From positions 1 through 64,000 of the forward strand of contig JARGSG010000057.1 in NCBI GenBank assembly GCA_030374805.1: a stretch of DNA of 64,000 bases, read 5' to 3'. Below the pieces are notes generated by a model. That model was not told where the DNA came from. It made no database searches and saw only the letters and a program-made list of their open reading frames with translations. Below are positions 12,383-20,824 of this stretch, one piece after another. Made by a program: the position numbers and the translations under genes. Numbering within the stretch: position 1 is the stretch's first letter; each line of letters starts with the position of its first letter. The DNA comes from Gracilaria gracilis. Its lineage: Eukaryota > Rhodophyta > Florideophyceae > Gracilariales > Gracilariaceae.

Positions 12383-12390
12383 GGTATATG

Positions 12391-12980
12391 TGGGTAAAGG
12401 CACGTGGTTGCCAAGTTCCGGTTTAGATAAACCTTTAGCACCCGTCATTTTTCATCCCATATGACAACAATTAGATATCGCCCTCTGTCCCCTCCATAGT
12501 AGCGTCCAGACCGAAACGCATGTGCAAAACATACCGAAAGTAGTAATGTTAGTTGGCATTTATCTTTGATGAGATGCCCTGCTTTAGCGTTAACGTTAGC
12601 CTTGTAAACGGAATCCGTTACTGTTGCAAGACGTAGACTCAACAACTATACGGACGACTTGTTTACGTTCTGAAAGCAATGTCATGAACTGAGCTGAGAA
12701 GCACAAAACGAGAATTTACGCGCAAATTCTCGCTTCTCAGCTTAGGGTATCTATACAAGGGTAAATGTAAATCCATCGCGGGACGTTGGATTTCCGTGCT
12801 ATTCAATCGCTCGTGCTTCGCCAAAAAAATGCGGATCGTACAGCCTTCGACAGATCGTGAAAGAAACAAATTATTACACATGGTATGAGGTCATCTGCGT
12901 AGTGTTCTGTAAGACTTCGTTCTTCTTCTTCTTTAGTGTGGTCCACTGCTCCTTATTTCGAAGGAGTGGGAACACTTGGT
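12391..12980. other. intergenic region with a strong hairpin
   Basis: Between the hAT element and the 3' end of the beta-propeller gene. No supported gene. It contains the 51-base hairpin at 12,692-12,742 described separately. Confidence 0.5.
12692..12742. repeat. 51-base imperfect palindrome (hairpin)
   Basis: AGCTGAGAAGC pairs with GCTTCTCAGCT and CGAGAATTT pairs with AAATTCTCG, with six unpaired bases on one side and a six-base loop. It could form a stable RNA or DNA hairpin. It could be a relic of a small inverted-repeat element or a structured 3' end signal for the minus-strand gene at 12,981. Confidence 0.6.
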
Positions 12981-14429
12981 TCATTTGAGAAAATCGAAAC
13001 AATCGCATCTTCTTGATGGGAATCTCGATATAGACTTCTTACATTGATGAAGGTAGCACGATGTTGGGCTGTTGGTGTAGCCAAGATTGGTTCCTTTCGT
13101 ACATGCACCATTCGTGGTTTGCAGAGCAGCCGTACTGAGCGAGCACGAGTCACACTGACCGCTTGACCACCCAAGGAGTTTAGAGAGTTCTTTGGATTCC
13201 CTGCAGCACGACAAACAACGAGCCCTAAATATGCGAGTTTCGGATCCAATAGTTCCGAAGAAAGTCGATCTCCGTATACCAAGAGCATTGACATCGAAAT
13301 CTTCGGTCTCAGCGAGTGATGAGGAGGAGGATGGTACGCCACCGGGTTCAACCGTTTCTTCTCCTTTGGGGAACTGAGATGGCGAAACACTCTGGAACAA
13401 ATCAGCTTCCTCTGACACGATGGACACCCTACCAATAGGTGTTAGATTTGTAGATATAGGGAGAATGATGTCAACATTGAGCAGGGAGTCAGAGGATGCT
13501 GGTGGAACCAACAAGCTATCACGCGAACATATTAGACCAGAAGTGACCACACCGTCTCGTTCGTTTCTAAGAGAGTAGCTTGGAAACCAATCCTTTTCAT
13601 TTGAATTTCGGATGGCTTTCAGGTTGTATTCCTTGGCGTCAGAACAAGATAATGTACAGTTTGGCCATTGGAAACATAGATCTGGTTTGTATGACAAAGA
13701 TATTAGCGCTAGCCCGTCGCGTTCCTCATGTCGCGAGTACTTGCCTTGGATGCATACAGTTGATATCAGCTTGGGCACATCAGTTGTCACCTGCACCTGA
13801 AATGCAACAGTCCAGGAAGAAGAAGAGGTGTAGTTTGCATCGCCTTGGCATGGGTCGTATTTGCTGCGGGAATGATCGGAAATCAGCAGAAGATGATCAT
13901 TCCAGAACAGCATTCCGCTGACACTGAGAGGCAGATCCAATTTACCTTTTACTGTTGGTGAAGACTCGGTGTCGACGTTGAGCACGAACAAGACGGTGTC
14001 CCGCACGACGAAGGCCCTACTTCCATTCTTTCTGACAGTGAATTGGCCATTTTCAGCGCGTGCATACTCTTGTGCCTCAGCCCTGGTGAGGCGGTCATTT
14101 GCACACTTGCCGGTTTGCCGAGACGAGTAACCAAGAGGCGAACACGCTCCGCCACTGGTAGAGGGAGCTGAAGAGCCACGCTGTTGAAATTGAAGTGCAT
14201 CGCTGTGTATGAAACGTTGGCACATATCTGGCAGTGCTTCTGAGATGCCGTAGTCGCTTGGATGGCTCATTCCAAACGGCCCAACACGAGAAAGGGCGTT
14301 GGCTTTAAGGTATTGCATGAGATGCGAGCATGAAGAAGAGCGATTGGGCAGGAGTGCGTGAGTAGTATGGTAGTGGAGGACGAACAAAAGGAGAGGAGCA
14401 ACTGCATGGTAAGCACTGAAGCCAATCAT
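12981..14429 (-). CDS. secreted protein with a partial C-terminal-beta-propeller-like domain
   Basis: 482 residues. The first 25 or so residues (MIGFSAYHAVAPLLLFVLHY...) form a signal peptide followed by a Cys/Ser-rich stretch. Residues of about 130-340 follow the pattern of the secreted beta-propeller family common in bacteria and archaea (PF09826-like, from memory): KNGSRAFVVRDTVLFVLNV, MLFWNDHLLLIS, then PKLISTVCIQGKY and DGLALISLSY, corresponding to successive blades. After about residue 345 the similarity stops and a Ser-rich, Cys-rich tail follows, so only about half of the propeller is present. Either the gene is truncated, or a 3' intron hides the rest. The start is the first ATG and is supported by the signal peptide. 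Substrate is unknown; it is probably exported. Confidence 0.6.
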   Translation of the reverse strand: MIGFSAYHAVAPLLLFVLHYHTTHALLPNRSSSCSHLMQYLKANALSRVGPFGMSHPSDYGISEALPDMCQRFIHSDALQFQQRGSSAPSTSGGACSPLGYSSRQTGKCANDRLTRAEAQEYARAENGQFTVRKNGSRAFVVRDTVLFVLNVDTESSPTVKGKLDLPLSVSGMLFWNDHLLLISDHSRSKYDPCQGDANYTSSSSWTVAFQVQVTTDVPKLISTVCIQGKYSRHEERDGLALISLSYKPDLCFQWPNCTLSCSDAKEYNLKAIRNSNEKDWFPSYSLRNERDGVVTSGLICSRDSLLVPPASSDSLLNVDIILPISTNLTPIGRVSIVSEEADLFQSVSPSQFPKGEETVEPGGVPSSSSSLAETEDFDVNALGIRRSTFFGTIGSETRIFRARCLSCCRESKELSKLLGWSSGQCDSCSLSTAALQTTNGACTKGTNLGYTNSPTSCYLHQCKKSISRFPSRRCDCFDFLK

Positions 14430-15984
14430 CGTAGCAGCGTTTCGTTGTTTTGGCTTGTAACGATCTACGAAGGTAGTTTGTTTAAAACCGGCTAGAAGAA
14501 CAAGCAGAGAACCGTTTTGGAAAACGCTGAGATGTGGTGCACGGCGGAAGGATGAACAATAAGCGTGGCTGATTTTGTGTCCATTGTTGTCGGAAGCATG
14601 TCATTAGAATAACTGGTACACACATTCAAACTGCGGCTTGTAAGAGATGTCGCGGAGCAGGAGAGTAAGTTAGAAAATGGCCCGTTAGAGTGGTGGCTTT
14701 TCTAGTGAGAGAGCGTTTCTTTGAGCAGATACGCTCATAAACGAGAGAGAGAATGATCAAATATACTGTGAAGGGTTCTTCTAGAAAATAGTTGAATACA
14801 ATCTTGTGTGTTGTTTCTACGTGTGGGACCAACGTGCTACACTACCATAGGCGGTAGCGAGCCGCCAGTGCAACAGGACAGATTCTTGAGTGGTGTGTTG
14901 TCAATGTGCGCCGTCGATGGCTGGTATCGGGCGCTGTGTCTAGGGCTGGTTAACTACTATCGATACAGTTAGGTTCCCAAAAGTAGCGCAGTCATCGATT
15001 GCGTGTCTGTAGGCCTCCGGACCACAGTATCGGAGAGAACGTAGTGGCGTGGAGGTGTCCGGCATATAAGGAGAGGCGTGTAGGTGCGATGGCACCTAAG
15101 CCCAGAGACCCATCGGCCATTCGAGCAATTGCAAGTAAACCCAGTCTGCTACACTGTTACAGGCAGCCGGGGCTAAGAGCTACCGACGAGGTGAAGGAGC
15201 TTCTTCACATGCAAAGCGACAAGAATAATTAAGCGTGAGCTCCAGAAATCATAACATTTCTTGACGGGTAGGAACGTATTGCACTGTGGATATCTTGTCA
15301 AGATACATACTTACCAAGGGTAAGCCTTGAAGTCGAAAAGGACTTGGTGCGATGATGGGTGAAATCAAAGCATTCATTCATTTGTGGGGGGAGCACACGC
15401 TTTACAGCAACATGACAGCGGTTGTTTTCGATTCGACGTGTTGTGTAGGGCTATGGTGTGGAAGCGAAAGCCGAAAGGCGACGCGGTCGATATCTACTCG
15501 CGCTCCCAAGAGCAGCTTGCAGCACCACCCACGAGTTTCTGACGAGCGCTCGGCGATGATGCGACCGCGCACTTGCAGAAGACAGAAGTGGCGAGGGCCT
15601 CAGCGGCGACTCGCGCTTCAAAAAGAAGAAAACACATGCAAAGCGGAAGGAGGAGCCACCACGCATACAACAGTACCTAAAATGTACCGCTGTGAAGTGA
15701 CCACTGTCAAACACCCACGTGCACTTGGCTCGCCTGTATGCTATGCATGCCGATAGATAACTATATACAACATAAGATTCGTCGTTCCATGCCTCGTTGC
15801 GAGCAGCGGGATGCGCTGCGCGCCGGAACGCAACCTCAAACGCGATTGGAACCTCAACCAGGGGCAACGGAAACAACGGAACGAAAGTAACGGCGCCGCA
15901 GTGAAGGCTGATCTTCTTCCGAGTGCACTGCGCACCCCTCGCTCGCTCCTTGGTCGGCTTTGGTACGCTAATGTCGTTGCCAAC
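14430..15984. other. intergenic region upstream of paralogue 2
   Basis: No strong gene. One small frame at 15,089-15,232 is listed separately. The long minus-strand frame over 15,451-16,371 is an antisense shadow of the membrane protein gene and is not accepted. Confidence 0.4.
15089..15232 (+). CDS. possible 47-residue protein
   Basis: Starts ATG in a good context (GCGATGG) and encodes a basic 47-residue peptide beginning MAPKPRDPSAIRAIASK. A TATAAGG lies at 15,065-15,071, only 18-24 bases before the ATG, which is too close for a normal leader. No family resemblance is seen. It may be chance. Confidence 0.2.
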   Translation: MAPKPRDPSAIRAIASKPSLLHCYRQPGLRATDEVKELLHMQSDKNN

Positions 15985-17011
15985 ATGGTGCTGTTGATGA
16001 TACGCGCGCCCATCTTCGCGCTCATAGTCACCATCATCTCGGTGATAGCCGAGCTTGCATTTCTCACCGCTGCGCTGCACTTGCTCACGTACGCTTCGTA
16101 CCGCTCGCTCAAGGACAAGACACGCTTCCTGAAAATCCGCTCGCATATGCTCAAAGTGTATGCCATAACCGTGTTGGCCATGATCATGTTCGTCAGCATC
16201 GAGTCCGTCATCTCGGTGTTCAGCGACGTGTCGGTGGAGAAGGTGCGAAGCGTAGAGCCGTGCTTTCGAATCGGAGCACCCGCGTCCACGCCGTCGGTGT
16301 CCATGAATGTAGTCAAAGGAAGGGCCATCTATTTCCGATGTGTCAAGGTGCAAGGAAGCTTGGTCACTCACATGGTAGGTAACTCCACCACAGACAGCAC
16401 CACTATTGCGTGCTCCACCGACGAAGGATACTCATATCGCATTGGCAAAGACCGAAACATCAGCAGAACGGAGCAGATGATTATCAGCTGCAACAGCAAT
16501 GAGCTGTGTGCCACCAGCTTGCTTGACGGCGACACGCTATACTTCAGCGCCCCGGGCGTGAGGCAGAGCACACGCGTAGGCGAAAAGGTGAGAATGATGC
16601 CCACCAAATGTGTCCATGTTGAACAAGGAGCGCATCGACACGGCCGTCATCACGCAGCGACTGTTGCAAATCTACGAAAACGCCAACCACATGGAGGGTG
16701 AAGTTCGGCGGCGTTTGTTGCTAGAAACGACGCGCTCGACGTGCCAGTTCGAACGAGAGGGGCGGCAGGCCACCGAGGTGCGCGGCTTCGTGCTGATCGC
16801 GGCGGCGGCGGTGTGGACCCTATCGCTGCTGCTGCTGCCGGTGGCGCTGGCGCTCAAGCGGCGCAGCCTGTTCGACGTGAACGACCCGCTGCACTGGGCA
16901 AAGTTCGCATGGCACGACCCGGAGCGAGCGGTGGGCAAGCAGCCGCTGCTACAGCAGCTGGACGACGGCACGGGCTGCCGCATGTGCATCGTGCACTACG
17001 CGCGCGAGTAG
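15985..17011 (+). CDS. three-span membrane protein with six-cysteine loop, paralogue 2 (one-base frame change)
   Basis: Homologous along its whole length to the 10,605-11,603 gene: the start MVLLMIRAPIFALIV, two early spans, six aligned loop cysteines, YSYRIGKDRNIS, a third span VWTLSLLLLPVALAL and the tail FDVNDPLHWAKFAWHD. The frame shifts once at the AAA run 16,606-16,608. With one A fewer, the codons would read PTNVSM, aligning with PTDVTP of paralogue 1. Both sides of the shift keep conserved residues, so it is either a recent mutation, a sequencing slip or a slippery site. Its base composition is much richer in G+C than paralogue 1. It ends 166 bases before the PP2C start on the same strand. 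A hydrophobic loop-span topology suggests a surface or endomembrane protein. Confidence 0.72.
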
Positions 17012-17092
17012 CTTTATAGCAGATACCAATACGTGGAGCGCGCGCAGCCGCGCACGGGCGGCGCTTGCGCGCGCAGTGTTCTGTGCTACAGT

Positions 17093-17113
17093 AGATCATC
17101 ATCATGATGATCT
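17093..17113. promoter_or_regulatory. 21-base palindrome between paralogue 2 and PP2C
   Basis: AGATCATCAT-C-ATGATGATCT, with perfect 10-base arms, lies 82 bases after the paralogue 2 stop and 65 bases before the PP2C ATG. It could be a dimer-binding operator in the PP2C promoter or a structured 3' end. No TATA box is visible for PP2C. Confidence 0.45.
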
Positions 17114-17177
17114 AAGATACATACGCGCGCCTATCTATTTGCACAGCTCTTCTGCTGTTGCTGCCGCTGCCGCCGCC

Positions 17178-18296
17178 ATGTCCGCAAACGTGCCGCCGCC
17201 GCTCGTGGCGCTCAACAACGCCGAGGCGGCGCCGCTGGCGCCGTTGTCGCAGCCGGCCGCCTCCTCCTCCTCGGCCGGCGGCGGTAGCGGCGGCGACGGT
17301 AGCGGCGGCGACACCTCGCCGCCGCCGCCGCCGCCGCCGCTGTGCGCGCTGCCTCTGCGTCGACCCGTGCAGCGAAAGCGCCAACGGCCACGCATCGTGG
17401 TGCCGCCGTTCGACTTTGTGCCGCGCACGGACATGCCGTCGCTGCCCGCGTCGTTCTACGCGCCGCAGCTGAGCGCGGACGACAGCCACACGCGCGTGGG
17501 GCTGTGGAGCGATCACGACGCGTCGGGCTGCGCGTCGCGCAGAGGCTCGCGCCGCCTTCACAACGAGGACCGCGTGTTCTACGACCACCACAACCGCATC
17601 TACGGCGTGTGCGACGGCCATGGCGCCGGCGCGGTGCGCCACGCGCCGCGCGAACAGCTGGCGGCCGACACGGTGCAACAGCTGCTGCCGCGCATGCTGC
17701 TGCAGATGCCGGTGGCCGACGCCTTCGCCGAGCTGGACCGCATCGTGCTGGCCAAGCTGCACGAAGCCACCGTCGTGGGCACCACCGTGGCGATGGTGCG
17801 GCTGTTCGACGCCAGCCGCGTGCTGCAGGTGGCGCACGTGGGCGACTCGCGCGCCGTATTGCTGGGCGCGGACGGGCACGCGCGTGTGCTCACCACCGAC
17901 CACACGCCCACGCGCTGCGACGAACGCGCGCGCATCGAGCGCCAAGGCGGCTACGTGCACAAGCGCCGCGTCAACGACATCCTGTCCGTGAGCCGCGCCA
18001 TCGGCGACAAGCTGCTCAAGTACGTGGTGCCGCCCACGCCGGACGTGCGTCACGCGCCGCTGCGCGCGGACGACCAGCTCGTGTTGCTGGCTACCGACGG
18101 GCTGTGGGACGTGCTCAGCGCGGCCGACGCTGCCGCCATGTGCCGCGCCATGCCGCAGCGCGCGCGCGCGGTGGCCGTGCCGGCCGACCTGCAGCGCGCC
18201 GCGCGTCGCATCGTCGATGAGGCGATGCGCCGCGGCTCGCGCGACGACATCACGCTGGTGCTGCTCGACGTGCGCGCGCAGCGCGCCGCGTTATGA
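17178..18296 (+). CDS. PP2C-family serine/threonine phosphatase
   Basis: 372 residues; removes phosphate from Ser/Thr using two metal ions. Residues 1-60 are low-complexity Ala/Pro/Ser/Gly, then a basic patch, then the catalytic domain from about 105 to 368. All core motifs are present: NED at 129-131, GVCDGHGAG at 143-151, GTTV at 201-204, VAHVGDSRAVL at 218-228, DHTPTRCDERARI, SVSRAIGD at 270-277, LLATDGLWDVLS at 303-314 and RDDITLV at 355-361. The metal-binding aspartates of the family are all in place, so it should be active. No transmembrane span or signal peptide, so probably cytosolic or nuclear. The start chosen is the ATG in GCCGCCATGTCC; an earlier in-frame ATG would add unconserved residues. 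Very GC-rich third positions. No introns. Confidence 0.93.
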   Translation: MSANVPPPLVALNNAEAAPLAPLSQPAASSSSAGGGSGGDGSGGDTSPPPPPPPLCALPLRRPVQRKRQRPRIVVPPFDFVPRTDMPSLPASFYAPQLSADDSHTRVGLWSDHDASGCASRRGSRRLHNEDRVFYDHHNRIYGVCDGHGAGAVRHAPREQLAADTVQQLLPRMLLQMPVADAFAELDRIVLAKLHEATVVGTTVAMVRLFDASRVLQVAHVGDSRAVLLGADGHARVLTTDHTPTRCDERARIERQGGYVHKRRVNDILSVSRAIGDKLLKYVVPPTPDVRHAPLRADDQLVLLATDGLWDVLSAADAAAMCRAMPQRARAVAVPADLQRAARRIVDEAMRRGSRDDITLVLLDVRAQRAAL

Positions 18297-18466
18297 GAGC
18301 ACTTCCCTCTTTTTTTCGTTTTTTGTTTTTTCGCCGTTTGTTATTATGAAATAGCGCCAATCGTCGCTTATGAGTTGCGCGCGCGCGCGTGGCGCTGCGG
18401 CTCGGGCCACCTGCCAATCGCCGCGCAGTCCGCCGCTTCGCCGTTGTTCGCGCGCAAGTGCGGCTC

Positions 18467-18473
18467 TATAAAG
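18467..18473 (+). promoter_or_regulatory. TATAAAG box
   Basis: TATAAAG lies 95 bases upstream of the ATG of the single-span membrane protein gene. The same heptamer lies 133 bases upstream of the VOC gene, suggesting a shared core promoter element. Confidence 0.6.
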
Positions 18474-18561
18474 TCTCCACCCGCTATCTAGAGGCGCGCC
18501 TCTCTCTCTCCCCACAGCTTCCCTTCCCCCCACTTGTCGTAGTTGAGCTTCACGCCTCCAT

Positions 18562-19137
18562 ATGGATTCTTCTTGGCTTGTCATGCTTCGAAACAGCCCC
18601 CAACTCTCGCAGTTGACCAAACCTCCGGCGCTTCCCTCGCACCCGCCCCAACTTGTGCCACCGCAATCTACTCCACCAAACTCCTCCCCTGTCATCTCAC
18701 TCGCCCCAGACTGCCAACAATTCTCCATGTCTACTATTGAGCCCGATGACGATGATGTGGCCAGCTGGGACGCAATAAGGTGGGAAAACCTTCACGCCGA
18801 ATATACAAAACTCATAGAGCATTCGTCTTCACGACTTCGTCTCAGAACCAAGTCCAAAATCTACGCTTCTGATACTTACATCGACTTCATGAACCGCTGC
18901 AAAGAGGAGAAACCAATCAAACGTTTTGACAGCCGTCGTTTCTTTTCGCGCCGCCCCTCTCGGAGCAGGCGAAGACGTCGTGACGCTGTACTCAACTTTC
19001 TGCTAATGCTCAGCCCTATACTTGTCTTCCCTTGGCTCTTTTATCTAATATTTCAACGCCAAGACGACCGCACCAAAAGCTCTTCGAAGCCTCAAAACCG
19101 TAACAGCACCAACAAGAAAAACAAAACAAAACAATAA
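18562..19137 (+). CDS. single-span membrane protein with Pro-rich N-terminus
   Basis: 191 residues. Residues 15-50 are rich in Pro, Ser and Gln; 60-115 are acidic then mixed with likely helices; 125-140 is a strongly basic run (RRFFSRRPSRSRRRRR); 142-164 is a hydrophobic span (AVLNFLLMLSPILVFPWLFYLIF); the tail is Lys/Asn-rich. A C-terminal anchor preceded by a basic cluster suggests a tail-anchored-like or type II protein with the long N-terminal part in the cytosol. A TATAAAG lies 95 bases upstream and AATAAA overlaps the stop (19,136-19,141). I do not recognise the family. It follows PP2C on the same strand after 265 bases. Confidence 0.6.
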   Translation: MDSSWLVMLRNSPQLSQLTKPPALPSHPPQLVPPQSTPPNSSPVISLAPDCQQFSMSTIEPDDDDVASWDAIRWENLHAEYTKLIEHSSSRLRLRTKSKIYASDTYIDFMNRCKEEKPIKRFDSRRFFSRRPSRSRRRRRDAVLNFLLMLSPILVFPWLFYLIFQRQDDRTKSSSKPQNRNSTNKKNKTKQ

Positions 19138-20217
19138 TAAAGTCATGTACATTTGCCAATTCATCCTACGGCAGCGCGTTTGCTATTCCATTCCCTAGCC
19201 TATTCAGACCAAGCTACGTAGGCAATCACATCATGCCTCCATCTATAAAAGCCTCGACGTTCATTGCAACACACGGAGCTCATCCCTCGCAAGGCTTTCA
19301 TTCCAAGCGGAGTTGGCATCCTGTGGAACCGAACCTACCAAATAAATATGAATCTCCAGAAAGGGGAGAGAAACTGTCTGAAAATCTTTTTGTCCCAAGG
19401 TCAAAAAAGGAGCGAATTGGAACTTGTTAATTTCATAACATTCCACCTTGTGAACACTTCATATATCGATGCTGGAAAGAATGATTTCAAGAAGACATGT
19501 TATCCCTACTTCCACCCCTCTACTCACTGCCTTCGCACCTCTGAAATCAAGTCGAACATCGACTTGTGGGAGAACGATTGAAATGTATTTCAAGCCATAT
19601 TCTGGCTTCATAAAAAGCAGTTTTTCAATTTGGAGTATTTGGAAAGAAAGTCTGGCTGTGTACGGTAGCACTCCTAGAGTTATAAGCTGCCCTGTTTATC
19701 ACCTGAAGCAGTTCGAGGTAAAGATGGCTTTCGACGTCTTCTGGCTTTATAATTTTAGTCGTGTTCAATGTCAGTGTCGGTGTACACGTTGAGCAGATCT
19801 TTCATGTAACAAACCGCATGTCATTGGACAAGCACAGATCTGAACATATCTCATCCCCGTTAGATGGCTTTCCGTTCGGTTTGAAATCATGTCCTTGCGA
19901 GACTGCAACGATTGACCACGTTCATTTCTGAAGGTGTGTATGAGTCTGTTTCTGCACAACGGTCCTGCCAGGCCTCGCAGGACCGACCGGTTCACAGCCT
20001 TTCAGTAAAAGAAGGGTTTCGAACCTTACAGAGGGCCATAACTTTTGTTTTGAAAACTGCCCATACACTTCAGCTCCTTTGAAGGAAACACCCTACGCTT
20101 GTGGATTACCCTGTGGATAGTAGAATTGGTAACCAATGGTTGCCAACCATTGCCATGCCTCAAAACGTAATTCGTTTTCGCAACCTTGAGCCAACGTCGA
20201 CTTGAATGTGTATCGAG
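19138..20217. other. intergenic region with a possible third TATA-driven unit
   Basis: TATAAAA at 19,244-19,250 is followed 98 bases later by an ATG opening a 77-codon frame (19,348-19,581), listed separately. Beyond 19.6 kb I see nothing gene-like. Confidence 0.4.
19348..19581 (+). CDS. possible 77-residue protein
   Basis: The first ATG 98 bases after a TATAAAA box opens a frame of 77 residues beginning MNLQKGERNCLKIFLSQGQK. The spacing copies that of the neighbouring gene, which is the main support. No motif or family is recognised, and the open stretch is short enough to be chance. Confidence 0.25.
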   Translation: MNLQKGERNCLKIFLSQGQKRSELELVNFITFHLVNTSYIDAGKNDFKKTCYPYFHPSTHCLRTSEIKSNIDLWEND

Positions 20218-20224
20218 TATAAAG
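20218..20224 (+). promoter_or_regulatory. TATAAAG box of the VOC gene
   Basis: TATAAAG lies 133 bases upstream of the VOC start. It supports the downstream ATG at 20,351 over the in-frame ATG at 20,186, which would precede the box. Confidence 0.6.
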
Positions 20225-20350
20225 AGCCGGAATCGTGTCCTACTGCTGTTGTCCCGTGCTCCGCCTACAGCGTCACCCCTCGTATCGTCAACAAGTCTGA
20301 TTTCTGTTTCGTTTACTCAACATCTTGCTCATCGAGCGATTCAGCTCACA

Positions 20351-20824
20351 ATGTCCACCACTACCACAGCCAAATCGAACACCATCCGTCCTTCTCTCAC
20401 CTGCAGTGATGCCGCAACTGCAATCGACTTTTACAAGAAAGCGTTTGGCGCCACGGAGACATTCGAACGCTGGGTCGATCCAAACGGCAAGATTGGTCAT
20501 GCAGAGCTGCACTTTGGGTCTTCCACTATTTTCGTTGCCGATGCGGTCGAGGAATGGGACACTTACCCCCCTGGAAAGGACAACAAAGGTGCTATTCGCC
20601 TGTTCCTTGATGTGGCTGACATCAAACAGACGGTGAAAAAGGTGCGACAGTTTGGCGGGCAAGTGTTGAAGGATGTCGGTGACGTTCGTGTGTACGGTTG
20701 TTGTGATGCCAAAGTGAAGGACCCGGCCGGACACCTCTGGACATTGTCTCAGCAAGTCACAAGCCCTTCGCATGAGGAGATGGAAGCCGCACGCATCAAG
20801 TTTCAAGAGGAAGGCGACTACTGA
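20351..20824 (+). CDS. VOC/glyoxalase-fold protein (PhnB-like)
   Basis: 157 residues with the single-domain PhnB-like vicinal-oxygen-chelate fold: PSLTCSDAATAIDFYKKAFG at the start, IGHAELHFGSSTIFVAD in the middle, then LFLDVADIKQTVKKVRQFGG and VKDPAGHLWTLSQQ near the end. HAEL supplies the usual metal-ligand histidine. Such proteins include glyoxalase-like, dioxygenase-like and methyltransferase-like members, so the substrate cannot be stated. The last 20 residues (SHEEMEAARIKFQEEG) match the helical tail common in bacterial relatives. No targeting peptide if the 20,351 ATG is used. The frame is open upstream to 20,186, but the TATA box at 20,218 argues for the later start. Intronless. Confidence 0.88.
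   Translation: MSTTTTAKSNTIRPSLTCSDAATAIDFYKKAFGATETFERWVDPNGKIGHAELHFGSSTIFVADAVEEWDTYPPGKDNKGAIRLFLDVADIKQTVKKVRQFGGQVLKDVGDVRVYGCCDAKVKDPAGHLWTLSQQVTSPSHEEMEAARIKFQEEGDY

Noticed and set aside
15451-16371. 306-codon minus-strand frame
   Set aside because: It lies antisense to membrane paralogue 2, whose plus-strand frame is supported by homology to paralogue 1. GC-rich sequence readily opens the opposite strand.
17112-18053. 313-codon minus-strand frame and a long plus-strand alternative frame over PP2C
   Set aside because: Low-complexity His/Arg/Ala translations produced by the GC-rich PP2C gene; PP2C motifs fix the true frame.
18374-18390. alternating GC run as a regulatory Z-DNA site
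   Set aside because: Short and within a generally GC-rich stretch; nothing sets it apart.
18291-18728. 145-codon minus-strand frame
   Set aside because: Gly/Trp/Arg-rich translation antisense to the promoter and start of the single-span membrane gene; no motif.
20020-20045. tRNA-like GTTTCGAACC
   Set aside because: The flanking bases cannot form a T-arm stem and no anticodon arm is present upstream.
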